Shown: piece by piece, positions 42,610-51,223 of the stretch
How the letters are laid out: each line of letters opens with the position of its first letter
Position numbering within the stretch: the first letter of the stretch is position 1
Assembly: GCF_041770905.1 (NCBI RefSeq)
Contig: NZ_JBEUWX010000002.1
Span: forward strand, 1,736,001 to 1,800,000
Source of the DNA: Propionivibrio hellwigii
GTDB lineage: Bacteria; Pseudomonadota; Gammaproteobacteria; Burkholderiales; Rhodocyclaceae
Direction of reading: 5' to 3'
DNA: 64,000 nt
Notes under the pieces: generated by a model
Told to the model about the DNA's origin: nothing
The model's input: only the letters and a program-made list of their open reading frames with translations
The model's database searches: none
Made by a program: the position numbers and the translations under genes

Positions 42610-43115
42610 TCTGATTCTCCTTTCCTTATATCCGGCGGAAAACATATCGGGAAAATTCCCAAGCCCCATCTGCCGGAAGTTTCTCCCGCCTATTCACGGG
42701 ATAACCATAAAACGCGAAACTAGAAATCAGCACTATCAGAAAACCAGCTTCACGTACGAAACGGCTTATGCCGAGGGAGTTAAAGCACATCCCGTGCCAT
42801 AAATAATTTTATTTTTATATTCAAATTGTTATAAAAAACACACGAGCCTTTAAAGCCTTTAGGCGTCGCCCGTGGGCGACACATCCCAGGGTACATACGC
42901 AAATTCCCCGCGTTTCTGCCCGTTGATACTGTCGTCGTATGGCGACACTTGTCGCCAGCCCACGTCTGTATTGGGATTCGCCCATTCTTCCCTCGTTACA
43001 CGGCTGCCGCGCTGCCATTCATGCACCGTTTGCATCAGCACTGGCAACCTATCTGAAGTTTGCTTTGACCCGAAGCGCGCACGCTGGCGAACCCGATGCC
43101 GCCATCGCCATAGCA
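42610..43115. other. Intergenic region upstream of the exported-protein cluster, with an ORF remnant
   Basis: The promoter of the leftward cluster should lie at about 42640-42780, but no strong boxes stand out. 42780-42845 is AT-rich. From 42859 rightward an open minus-strand frame runs to the IS5 end (listed separately). Confidence 0.4.
42859..43115 (-). pseudogene. Unrecognised 3' gene fragment cut by the IS5-family element
   Basis: An open minus-strand frame runs from the IS boundary to the stop at 42859, about 85 codons. Its last 60 residues look protein-like (LMQTVHEWQRGSRVTREEW, GEFAYVPWDVSPTGDA). The 5' end would lie where the IS5 element now sits, and no continuation is seen beyond 43962, so the start is missing. 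No family was recognised; it could be a chance frame. Confidence 0.35.
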
Positions 43116-43128
43116 TCTAAGAACGTGT

Positions 43129-43647
43129 TCATAGTCTTCGTAGCAGGACGCCCAAGAAAGCCAAAACTACCATTTGCAGACTGGTACTCAACTTACGCTC
43201 GCAGTTTTTCCAAAGCCGCCTGTTCTTTTCCAACCAGGAAAAACTGCGCTCTACTACCCATCGCTTTGGCAATACCGCAAAACGCTGCAATTCGTTTCGT
43301 TTGGCAATCTCTACTTCCGCACCAATCAACTCCTGTACCGACGAAGCAAATGCCTGACCCGTGTAACCTCCGTCGGCAAGGACTTTTTGTACCGCACCAA
43401 GATTATCTCTGTCACGTTCCAATGCCACCAGGCCGCCTTTTCTATCCGTAACATCCGCCGTCGTTACCGCAAGGGCATGCGGCAAACCTTGCGTGTCAAC
43501 CGCTATATGTCGCTTGATACCGCTAACCTTCTTGCCCGCATCGTAGCCTTTTTCCATGGCGGTATCCGTGTTCTTCACGCTCTGCGCATCAATAATCAGG
43601 AAAGTGGTTGCTTCATGGCGCCCCTGCTTGCGACGTGCTGCGGCCAC
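43129..43647 (-). CDS. IS5-family transposase, orfB (catalytic part)
   Basis: The 172-codon frame carries the DDE domain: FLIIDAQSVKNTDTAMEKGY (first Asp), VQKVLADGGYTGQAF (second Asp) and the C-terminal RWVVERSFSWLEKNRRLWK (Glu, YREK-like). It overlaps orfA by 52 bp. A full-length enzyme probably forms by ribosomal frameshifting at the A8 run at 43652-43659; orfB alone lacks the DNA-binding part. Confidence 0.88.
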   Translation of the reverse strand: MAAARRKQGRHEATTFLIIDAQSVKNTDTAMEKGYDAGKKVSGIKRHIAVDTQGLPHALAVTTADVTDRKGGLVALERDRDNLGAVQKVLADGGYTGQAFASSVQELIGAEVEIAKRNELQRFAVLPKRWVVERSFSWLEKNRRLWKNCERKLSTSLQMVVLAFLGVLLRRL

Positions 43648-43922
43648 CTGATTTTTTTTAACGCTTCCTCAAGGAGACTGATGCCACTTTCGCGGGGCTC
43701 ACTCCATCTTTGGAAGTAGGAATGAACGGTGCGCCATTTGGGAAAATCGCCCGGTAAGGCACGCCAGGCACAGCCGTTGCGTAGAAGATAGAGAATGGCA
43801 CAAAAGACATCGTACAAGTCCACTTTGCGCGGTGCTGTGCGTCTGCGAGCACTTTCCAAAAGAGGAAGAAGAGTAGCAAATTGTGTGCGACTTATATCGC
43901 TTGGGTAGGCTTTTCTGTTCAT
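43596..43922 (-). CDS. IS5-family transposase, orfA (N-terminal part)
   Basis: The 108-codon frame (ATG at 43922) contains the DUF4096-type N-terminal domain: ISRTQFATLLPLLESARRR, VDLYDVFCAILYLLRNGCAW and LPGDFPKWRTVHSYFQRW. It ends early because the catalytic part is in the -1/+2 frame. The coding strand has an A8 run (complement of 43652-43659) in the overlap with orfB, a typical slippery site. Confidence 0.85.
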   Translation of the reverse strand: MNRKAYPSDISRTQFATLLPLLESARRRTAPRKVDLYDVFCAILYLLRNGCAWRALPGDFPKWRTVHSYFQRWSEPRESGISLLEEALKKIRWPQHVASRGAMKQPLS

Positions 43923-43968
43923 AACGATACTTTACAGCAGAGACTATGAACACGTTCTTAGACACTGT

Positions 43969-44730
43969 TCAAACCGCCGGGTAACGTCCGGATAGCAGAC
44001 TGCCCGCATTCGGCACGATCGTTTTCAGCCCCAGCCTGGCCAGCATCTGGTAAGTCGTACAGACGGCACTCGAAACCACCGGCAGGCCGCTCGCCGCTTC
44101 GATCAGCGGAATCGAGGCCAGCGACGGCATCTGCACGCAGGCAGAGGCGACAATGGCATCGACATTGGCAAGATTGAGCTTGCGCCAGAGTTCGGCAGGT
44201 GCACGCGGGTCGCGCGCGCCGACTTCGAGATTGTCGTGAATTTCGAGTGATAGGCTATCCACCACCTCGATGCCCTCATTTTCGATGTAGTCGATGACCA
44301 GTTGCGTCAGCGGTTTCATGTAGGGCGCCAGAAGCGAGATCTTTTTCGCGCCAATGACTTTCAAGCCTTCCACCAGCGCGCCAGCGCTGGTCACGACAGG
44401 CGCCGGACCACCGTTGTCGACCGTGCGCTGATGCAATCGCGCCTCGGAAATGCGGTGATAGCCCTTGCCCATGCTCATGATCGCTACCAGGCAGGCATAG
44501 CCGAGGACATCAACGCGCGCATCGGACAGCTCAATGGCACAACGGTCAGAGTCGTTATCCATCGCTGCCAGTTCCTCCTTCGTCACTTTTTTCATGCGCA
44601 TGCGGCTCGAATGGAAAGTGAAGCGTTCCGGTTCGACCGTTTCGCGCGCCCGCAACATGGCAGGAATCTCGGTTTCCATCGTCGTATTGGAACTGGGAAC
44701 GATTTGGCCGATCCGATAATTCATTTTCAT
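43969..44730 (-). CDS. Maleate isomerase / Asp-Glu racemase superfamily protein
   Basis: The 253-residue protein (ATG at 44730 after GGAGAG) has IGQIVPSSNTTMETEIPAML near the N-terminus, the first active-site Cys in LGYACLVAIMSMG (near 79), and the second in DAIVASACVQMPSL (near 197). This two-Cys layout and the PSSNTTME motif match maleate cis-trans isomerase and arylmalonate-decarboxylase relatives. It would isomerise or racemise a small dicarboxylate in the cytoplasm. No nicotinate or maleate pathway genes are adjacent. The IS5 element has inserted just after its stop. Confidence 0.82.
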   Translation of the reverse strand: MKMNYRIGQIVPSSNTTMETEIPAMLRARETVEPERFTFHSSRMRMKKVTKEELAAMDNDSDRCAIELSDARVDVLGYACLVAIMSMGKGYHRISEARLHQRTVDNGGPAPVVTSAGALVEGLKVIGAKKISLLAPYMKPLTQLVIDYIENEGIEVVDSLSLEIHDNLEVGARDPRAPAELWRKLNLANVDAIVASACVQMPSLASIPLIEAASGLPVVSSAVCTTYQMLARLGLKTIVPNAGSLLSGRYPAV

Positions 44731-44879
44731 GGCAACTCTCCTGGGGGGTACATGAATAATAGATGTGTCACTGGGTGCACACCGATTGTTTATGCCAGAC
44801 CAAGCGGCTCAATGCAAGGGAAAAGGCTAATCGCCAATACCACGACCTGATGGATGCACCCTCCACTTTTCATCGGTTT

Positions 44880-45129
44880 TTTTTGAATATACGGCATGCC
44901 TTTCCCGATGACATCCAATCAATATGACGGGAAACACTCGCGCCGCCGCCCACAACGGCAACGCCAATCTCGGGCACCAGCACGTATTGCCGGCGGGCGA
45001 TGCTGCGCAGGGGTGTCCGGTAGCCGTATAGCGCAGACTGTTGCCCATCGACAATGCCGCGCCCGTTCCCGGTGAAACAGCGAATGCGGTCGAGGCGGCC
45101 AGAAAAGCCAGCCAAAGATTCGCTGCCAT
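44880..45129 (-). pseudogene. Decayed LysE-family exporter
   Basis: From the ATG at 45129 the frame reads MAANLWLAFLAASTAFAVSP, then GTGAALSMGNSLRY, the typical LysE/RhtB N-terminus. Two extra bases (ta) at about 45027 shift the frame; the neighbouring frame then continues YGYRTPLRSIARRQYVLVPE and VAVVGGGA, again LysE-like. The remaining ~130 residues of the family are missing. The rest of the 44731-45225 gap holds no gene. Confidence 0.7.
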
Positions 45130-45225
45130 AAATGAAAACGCCGACCGATAGAAAACCAATCAGCGGATGCCTGCAATCGCTATTCCAGCAGCCGGGCTGG
45201 GGAAACCCGTTCTTAAGTTTTTTTC

Positions 45226-45612
45226 CTACGCTTGCCGCCGTGCCTGCTCCCGTTCTTGTTCTTGTTCTTTTTCCATTCTGCGCTGTTGCCTCTTTTTTCT
45301 ATAGCTGATGAACCACATTCCATTGATATGCAGGCCAATGGCTATCGCAATTAATGAGTCCCCTATCATTGCGCCCAATGCTCCACCTTCCCCACCCCCC
45401 AAAAACAGAAAAAAGTCACCTATCGGGTGGATTAGCATCATGAGAAGAATCCCGAGCAGGAGGGCGAAGATATTCCACGGCAAACTCAGAACAAGGGCGA
45501 TAAAGAAAAGTGCCAAAAACGCCTCCGGGGAAAATAACCTGCCGGCAAAAGCAAGGAAACAAATACCGATCCAGACTCCGCTCCAGTAAAAGCCATAGAA
45601 AAAGTTCTTCAT
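45226..45612 (-). CDS. Small hydrophobic membrane protein of unknown function
   Basis: The ATG at 45612, about 9 bp after AGGAG, gives 128 residues. Three or four helices are predicted (about 10-25, 32-62 and 78-103; a Gly-rich turn LFLGGGEGGALGAMIGDS lies before the last). The C-terminus is a highly charged tail rich in Arg, Glu and Gln (RMEKEQEQEREQARRQ). No family was recognised. It lies 59 bp downstream of ilvD on the opposite end, co-directional with it. Confidence 0.6.
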   Translation of the reverse strand: MKNFFYGFYWSGVWIGICFLAFAGRLFSPEAFLALFFIALVLSLPWNIFALLLGILLMMLIHPIGDFFLFLGGGEGGALGAMIGDSLIAIAIGLHINGMWFISYRKKRQQRRMEKEQEQEREQARRQA

Positions 45613-45671
45613 CGCCAAGCCGCTCCTTGCAATGAAGGCGCCCTACGGCGCCTTTTTTCTACCTTTGACGG

Positions 45672-47528
45672 CTAACGCCGCCGCAACTGGCCGAGATCGC
45701 GCACCGCGCCGCGTGATGCAGAAGCCGCCATCAGGCCGTACGCCTGCAAGGCCGTGGAGACAACACGCTGACGGGAGACCGGCTTCCAGGCCTTGTCGCC
45801 CTTGGCCTCCATCGCCGCACGGCGCCGTGTCAGTTCCGCGTCGGAAACAGCAAGCCGGATGCTGCGGTTGGGAATGTCGATTTCGATGACGTCGCCCTCC
45901 TCAACCAGGCCGATCGCCCCGCCCTCGGCGGCTTCCGGCGAAACGTGGCCGATCGACAGCCCCGACGAACCGCCGGAAAAACGGCCATCGGTAATCAGCG
46001 CGCATTCTTTGCCGAGGTGGCGCGACTTGAGGTAGGAGGTGGGATAGAGCATTTCCTGGCAGCCCGGCCCGCCTTTCGGCCCTTCGTAGCGGATTAGCAC
46101 CACGTCGCCGGCGACGATCTGGTCGCCGAGGATGCCGTTGACCGCTTCTTCCTGGCTCTCAAAAACGCGCACCCGGCCGGTGAATTTGAGGATGCTGGCA
46201 TCGACGCCCGCCGTCTTGACGATGCAGCCATCCTCGGCAATGTTGCCAAACAGCACGGCCAGACCGCCGTCCTGACTGTAAGCATGCGCACGGTCGCGGA
46301 TGCAGCCGGCCTGGCGATCGAGGTCGAGCGCCGCATAACGCTTATCCTGCGAGAACGCTTCACCACTTGGCCTATTGCCCGGCGCGGCGAGGTACATCTG
46401 CCGCACGGCAGGATCGTCCGAACGCCTGACATCCCAATGGTCGATCGCTCCGCCCAGCGTCGGCGCGTGGATCGTCGCGGGCTGGCGATGAATCAGCCCA
46501 AGGCGGTCGAGTTCGCCCAGAATGCCGAAAATGCCGCCCGCCCGGTGACAATCCTCGATGTGATAGACCTCGGTCGAGGGCGCCAGCTTGCACAGATGCG
46601 GCACCTTGCGCGAGATGCGGTCAATATCGGCCATGGTGAAATCGACCTGGGCCTCGTGCGCAATCGCCAGCAGGTGCAGGACGGTATTGGTCGAACCGCC
46701 CATCGCCACATCGAGCGACATGGCATTCTCGAACGCACCGAACGAGGCGATGCCGCGCGGCAGTACGGACACATCATCCTGCTCATAATAGCGGCGGCAC
46801 AGTTCGATGATATGACGTCCGGCACGCAGGAACAGCGCCTTGCGGTCGGCGTGCGTCGCCAGCAGCGTGCCGTTACCCGGAAAGGACAGCCCCAAAACTT
46901 CCGTCAGACAGTTCATCGAATTGGCCGTAAACATGCCGGAGCAGGAACCGCAGGTCGGGCAGGCCAGACGTTCGATCTTGGCGACATCTTCGTCGGAAAT
47001 CGTTTTATCGGCTGCTTTAATCATGGCATCGATCAGATCGGTACGCACGACCTGATCGCCGCCCAGTTGAACCTTGCCCGCCTCCATCGGCCCGCCAGAG
47101 ACGAAGATGGTCGGGATATTCAGGCGCATTGCCGCCATCAGCATCCCCGGCGTAATCTTGTCGCAGTTGGAAATGCAGATCATCGCGTCGGCACAATGGC
47201 TGTTGACCATGTATTCAACCGAATCGGCGATGAGATCACGCGAAGGCAATGAGTAAAGCATGCCGTCATGCCCCATGGCAATGCCGTCATCAATGGCGAT
47301 CGTATTGAATTCTTTGGCGACGCCGCCTGCCGCCTCGACCTCGCGCGCGACCATCTGGCCGAGGTCTTTCAGGTGCATATGCCCCGGGACAAATTGCGTA
47401 AAGGAATTGACGATGGCGACGATGGGTTTGCCAAAATCGCCGTCCTTCATGCCGGTGGCCCGCCACAGCGAGCGAGCGCCGGCCATGTTGCGGCCATGGG
47501 TAGACGTGCGGGAGCGATAAGCGGGCAT
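45672..47528 (-). CDS. ilvD: Dihydroxy-acid dehydratase IlvD
   Basis: The 618-residue protein (ATG at 47528) has the IlvD/Edd features: RSRTSTHGRNMAGARSLWR at the start, the iron-sulfur Cys in CISNCDKITPGM, CPTCGSCSGMFTANSMNCLTE, and the C-terminal DGRFSGGSSGLSIGHVSPEA. It makes the 2-keto acids of valine and isoleucine synthesis. Length and motifs fit the long E. coli-type enzyme. It stands alone, opposite lgt, with a 186-bp gap holding both promoters. Confidence 0.97.
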   Translation of the reverse strand: MPAYRSRTSTHGRNMAGARSLWRATGMKDGDFGKPIVAIVNSFTQFVPGHMHLKDLGQMVAREVEAAGGVAKEFNTIAIDDGIAMGHDGMLYSLPSRDLIADSVEYMVNSHCADAMICISNCDKITPGMLMAAMRLNIPTIFVSGGPMEAGKVQLGGDQVVRTDLIDAMIKAADKTISDEDVAKIERLACPTCGSCSGMFTANSMNCLTEVLGLSFPGNGTLLATHADRKALFLRAGRHIIELCRRYYEQDDVSVLPRGIASFGAFENAMSLDVAMGGSTNTVLHLLAIAHEAQVDFTMADIDRISRKVPHLCKLAPSTEVYHIEDCHRAGGIFGILGELDRLGLIHRQPATIHAPTLGGAIDHWDVRRSDDPAVRQMYLAAPGNRPSGEAFSQDKRYAALDLDRQAGCIRDRAHAYSQDGGLAVLFGNIAEDGCIVKTAGVDASILKFTGRVRVFESQEEAVNGILGDQIVAGDVVLIRYEGPKGGPGCQEMLYPTSYLKSRHLGKECALITDGRFSGGSSGLSIGHVSPEAAEGGAIGLVEEGDVIEIDIPNRSIRLAVSDAELTRRRAAMEAKGDKAWKPVSRQRVVSTALQAYGLMAASASRGAVRDLGQLRRR

Positions 47529-47714
47529 GAGGGTCTCCAATAAGTCAAGAATCAGGTCAACACAGCTTGGGATGCGAAGGCGAACAGGCAAAAAGCGGCA
47601 AAAACGCAAGCAACGCGGCGCGCTATAATTTCCGCGCAGTTACGTCCGTTCATTATTCGTCGGAATTCTTTTCGATTCTAGCCCAAAACGGCTTGTTTCA
47701 AGGCAATCACGCGC

Positions 47715-48542
47715 ATGCTGATCCACCCTCAGTTCGATCCTGTTGCACTCCGCCTCGGCCCGTTGTCGATCCATTGGTACGGGCTGATGTACCTGTTGGC
47801 TTTTCTGCAATTTTGGTGGCTTGGACGGCGGCGCATCCGCACACATGCGCAGTACATTGCCGACGGCTGGACGGTCGAGCAGCTTGACGACCTGCTGTTC
47901 TACGGCGTCCTCGGCGTGATCCTCGGCGGCAGGCTAGGCGAAGTCATTTTCTACGCACCCACGTATTACTTGTCACATCCGCTCGAAATCCTTGCCATAT
48001 GGAAAGGCGGGATGTCTTTCCACGGCGGGCTTCTCGGTGTTCTGGTCGCCATGGCGTTTGCATCATGGAAAATGCAGCGTCCGTGGCTGGCCATCACCGA
48101 TTTCATCGCACCGCTCATATCGCTCGGTCAGGCAGTGGGGCGCATCGGCAATTTCATCAATGGCGAACTCTGGGGGCGTGTCTGTGATCCGTCGCTCCCC
48201 TGGGCAATGGTATTCCCGCAATCCGGGGATTTGCAGCCGCGCCATCCATCGCAGCTCTACCAGGCAGGACTGGAAGGACTGGCGCTTTTCGTTATCCTGT
48301 GGTGGTTCTCGGCCAAACCGCGGCCGCTGGGCGCGGTGTCCGGTGCATTTCTCGTCGGCTATGGCGCTTTTCGTTTCGTTGCCGAATACTTCCGCCAACC
48401 TGATGCGGGCATTTTTGGCCGCTCGGAAGTCATCAGCATGGGACAATGGCTCTCGCTACCGATGGTTTTATCCGGCATTGCGCTGCTGTTCTGGGCCAAT
48501 CGCCGGCAAAAAAAAGATAAAGACATTAACTCAATGCACTGA
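47715..48542 (+). CDS. lgt: Prolipoprotein diacylglyceryl transferase
   Basis: The 275-residue membrane protein has about seven helices. It carries the invariant blocks LSIHWYGLMYLLAF, GGMSFHGGLLGVL (with the essential His) and GQAVGRIGNFINGELWGR (the Lgt signature with the essential Arg). It attaches diacylglycerol to the lipobox Cys, for example of the HfaB-like lipoprotein encoded at 39857-40816. The short Lys-rich C-terminus is normal. Confidence 0.97.
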   Translation: MLIHPQFDPVALRLGPLSIHWYGLMYLLAFLQFWWLGRRRIRTHAQYIADGWTVEQLDDLLFYGVLGVILGGRLGEVIFYAPTYYLSHPLEILAIWKGGMSFHGGLLGVLVAMAFASWKMQRPWLAITDFIAPLISLGQAVGRIGNFINGELWGRVCDPSLPWAMVFPQSGDLQPRHPSQLYQAGLEGLALFVILWWFSAKPRPLGAVSGAFLVGYGAFRFVAEYFRQPDAGIFGRSEVISMGQWLSLPMVLSGIALLFWANRRQKKDKDINSMH

Positions 48543-48694
48543 TTACAAACGAAGTATAGCGGATACTGTGGAAGCCCCTTATTGATTGTTTCTGGAAAAG
48601 GTGTATAAGCTAGCGCCCGACCCGTTGAGGGTTCTCAGGTTTCCAGTCGGGTTCTTTCCCGTTTTTTATCACTCATAACACAAGGAAATCACAC

Positions 48695-49108
48695 ATGAAA
48701 CTGACACACATCGAACACCTCGGCATCGCCGTCAAGAGCCTGGATGAAGCCATTCCCTTCTGGGAACAAAAACTGGGCATGAAGTGCTACTCGATCGAAG
48801 AAGTAAAAGAACAGAAGGTTCGCACCGCATTTTTCAAGATTGGCCAATCGAAGATCGAACTGCTCGAATCGACCGAGCCGGACGGCCCCATCGGCAAATA
48901 CGTTGAAAAGAATGGCGGCGGCATCCACCACCTGGCCTTTGCCGTTGAGGGACTGCAAGAAAACCTGGACGAACTGGCCAGCAAGGGCGCCCAGCTGATC
49001 GACAAAACCCCGCGCAAGGGCGCAGAAGGCCTCAACATTGCCTTCGTGCATCCGAAAACCACGGGCGGCATATTGATGGAACTGTGCGAAGATCCGAATA
49101 AGAAATAA
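48695..49108 (+). CDS. mce: Methylmalonyl-CoA epimerase
   Basis: The 137-residue protein is a two-module VOC fold. Metal ligands are seen in IEHLGIAV (His7), GGGIHHLAFAV (around 84) and GILMELCE (Glu near 130); QSKIELLEST is also typical. It interconverts the (R) and (S) forms of methylmalonyl-CoA in propionate metabolism. An AAGGAA site precedes the ATG. The mutase genes are not in this window. Confidence 0.95.
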   Translation: MKLTHIEHLGIAVKSLDEAIPFWEQKLGMKCYSIEEVKEQKVRTAFFKIGQSKIELLESTEPDGPIGKYVEKNGGGIHHLAFAVEGLQENLDELASKGAQLIDKTPRKGAEGLNIAFVHPKTTGGILMELCEDPNKK

Positions 49109-49145
49109 AAATAAGCAATTCACATAATATATTTGGTTTGGTTTA

Positions 49146-49186
49146 CAATCGGTCGGAACCTGTACGGTTCTAGCCGATTGTTTTTT
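49146..49186 (+). terminator. Terminator of mce
   Basis: caatcgg ... ccgattg with an inner stem ggaacc/ggttc form a long hairpin, followed by tttttt at 49181-49186. It lies 37 bp after the mce stop. Confidence 0.82.
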
Positions 49187-49398
49187 ATGGGCTGACGAAT
49201 TTTGCATCCCGGCAGATACACGGACGATGCGTTATGAGGTAAAGCTCACATAAAACCAAAACCGGCACAAATACGGGATATTGTGACGTGAGCATTGCAA
49301 CGAGGATTCACCGCAGTGATTCGACGAATGCATGAAAAACAGCCATAGCGTCGCCATTTGCCAGAAAAACACATCGCACATCATCCAGGGGGCATGAG

Positions 49399-51009
49399 AT
49401 GGTTCGTTTTTCACTACCGAAAACAAGCACCGAGCAGCCCGTCGCCTTCCGCGATGCATTCCTTGCTAGCCAATGGCTCGCCAGGCAACCCCAGGCTAAC
49501 GTTCCGGTCATGCTCGAAGCGCTGACGCGCGAGATCGATGCCTTCAACCACTTTGCCCTGCCCACGCGGGAGCGCTTCAAGACACTGGAAGCGCTCCGCA
49601 GGATGGTATTTACCATCGGCAGCGAAAGTTGCCGTCATTTTGAAAATAAACCATTGCCGCTCACCGCTGATGAGCAGGCGGTTTTTTTGGCCACATCCCG
49701 GCTCTGGCGCTGCTGTACGCTGGGTTACTTATATTGCCTGAATGCCTGTTTGGAAGGGGAGGCCAGCCTCAACGGCCTGGCAGGAAAGATCGCACATCGG
49801 GCAATTACCAGCCTGCGCATGGAGCAATTGTGCTGCTATGGTGCCGGCAGTGCGCTGGGCGATCATTTCTGGAAGGAGCTGCACGCCATCTATCTGGCGG
49901 CCGAAAAATTGCAGGTACTCAGCGAATTCGTCCGCGATCCGCTACCCAATGAAACACTCGAATCGACGCTGACCGGCCAGTACGGCATGGCGATACTGGC
50001 ACACTTGGCCGATCCCTATGCCCTGCGGCACGTTCACCTACTCGCCGTCCTTCAGTGGCTTTCCCGCTGGCGGGAACTGGTCACTGTACAGGCGCCGGCA
50101 GATACGTCTTTCAATAATAATGCGCACAGCGTTGTTCTCGATCTCTCTTTCCCGCATGATCCCGCACGCAGCAATAAAGACAGTGCCACGCAACGCCAGA
50201 TTTCATTCGACGCCATCTTCCGCAAAATCGGAAAGCGCATCAAGGCGCTGAAAGGCGGCGCTTCGCCGGAAGATCTCCGCCTAGGCAAGCTCGTAACATC
50301 GGAAGTCTCCATCGAACTGCTGGGAAAACTGGGCGCGCGTCTGTACGCGCCTGTACTCACGCCATCCCCCGCCGCCGCCACGGCAATGCAGCCGGTAGAA
50401 GTACTCTGCACGTTGACAGACATTTACCGTCTCATCGGCGGCACAAGCGCTCAGGAAAACCTGCCGGAAACCTCCGTCGCACGCATCAAGGCCGAACGGC
50501 TGGCCATTTTCGGACATATCGCCGATCCCGGAAACCTAGCGTCGATCGTTTTTGAAACCTGGCAGGGCGCACTCTCGGCGGACACAACAACGCTGAATTT
50601 GCAGCGCGCCGTGAATCGGCCAGGAAAGCGCCTAGCCTGCGGCGATCTACTTGGTATTCGTCAAACGCCGGATGCCGATCTGCAGTTAGCAAGTGTCAGT
50701 CGCCTGTTCACGCAAGACGGCCAGATTATGGTCGGCGCGCATTTCCTGGCCGGAAAAATTTCGCCCTTGGCAGTGGAAATCACGGAGAAAATCTCAAACG
50801 CGACTTTCCGATATCCGGCACTGCTGACCGGATCGGGAAACGAATTACAGATCATTCTGCCGACCAACGCACTGGCGCGCGTCCTGCGTTGCCGCCTTTA
50901 TGACGGCGCCGACTCCGCCTTGCTGCCGCTGCCATTCACGCCACAGACTCTCATCGAGCGCCATGGTGACAATGAGCGCTGGCAACTCGGCGCGCCCGAG
51001 GCAAACTGA
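49399..51009 (+). CDS. PilZ-like / cyclic-di-GMP-binding family protein, paralogue A
   Basis: The 536-residue protein (ATG at 49399 after AGGGGG) has a long helical N-terminal region with NVPVMLEALTREIDAFNHFA, LPTRERFKTLEALR and ENKPLPLTADEQAVF. This matches a betaproteobacterial family often annotated as cyclic-di-GMP-binding or 'molecular chaperone'. The C-terminal 150 residues are mostly beta and may be a degenerate PilZ domain; the RxxxR and D/NxSxxG motifs are not clear. It is soluble with no signal peptide. A related protein is encoded at 53400-54944. Function is unproven. Confidence 0.6.
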   Translation: MVRFSLPKTSTEQPVAFRDAFLASQWLARQPQANVPVMLEALTREIDAFNHFALPTRERFKTLEALRRMVFTIGSESCRHFENKPLPLTADEQAVFLATSRLWRCCTLGYLYCLNACLEGEASLNGLAGKIAHRAITSLRMEQLCCYGAGSALGDHFWKELHAIYLAAEKLQVLSEFVRDPLPNETLESTLTGQYGMAILAHLADPYALRHVHLLAVLQWLSRWRELVTVQAPADTSFNNNAHSVVLDLSFPHDPARSNKDSATQRQISFDAIFRKIGKRIKALKGGASPEDLRLGKLVTSEVSIELLGKLGARLYAPVLTPSPAAATAMQPVEVLCTLTDIYRLIGGTSAQENLPETSVARIKAERLAIFGHIADPGNLASIVFETWQGALSADTTTLNLQRAVNRPGKRLACGDLLGIRQTPDADLQLASVSRLFTQDGQIMVGAHFLAGKISPLAVEITEKISNATFRYPALLTGSGNELQIILPTNALARVLRCRLYDGADSALLPLPFTPQTLIERHGDNERWQLGAPEAN

Positions 51010-51223
51010 GCGCCACCGCTCACCCTGAGCTTGGAAAAGGCATAAGAAAGGCGGGATGCCGGCAAGCGCCTGTTCGCCTGTTTACTCCGGCTTGCCGGAC
51101 AGACGGCAAAATCGTCGAAAGCACAGAAATGCTCAACCGCTGTGCCGCAGCGGACGATCATCCTCATCCGACGAAATAGACCGGGCCCGCCTTCGTGGAA
51201 AGATCAAGTGTATCGACGATATT

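Larger units (their letters stand above)
43116..43962 (-). mobile_element. IS5-family insertion sequence (about 847 bp)
   Basis: Perfect 22-bp inverted repeats end the element (tctaagaacgtgttcatagt ct at the left; agactatgaacacgttctta ga at the right, 43941-43962). It carries two overlapping transposase frames. No clear target duplication is visible; only CA occurs on both sides. The right end lies 7 bp from the stop of the racemase/isomerase gene. Confidence 0.88.

Noticed and set aside
44827..45159. Intact 110-codon gene at the LysE remnant
   Set aside because: Only the first 38 residues fit LysE; the family match continues in another frame, so it is a pseudogene.
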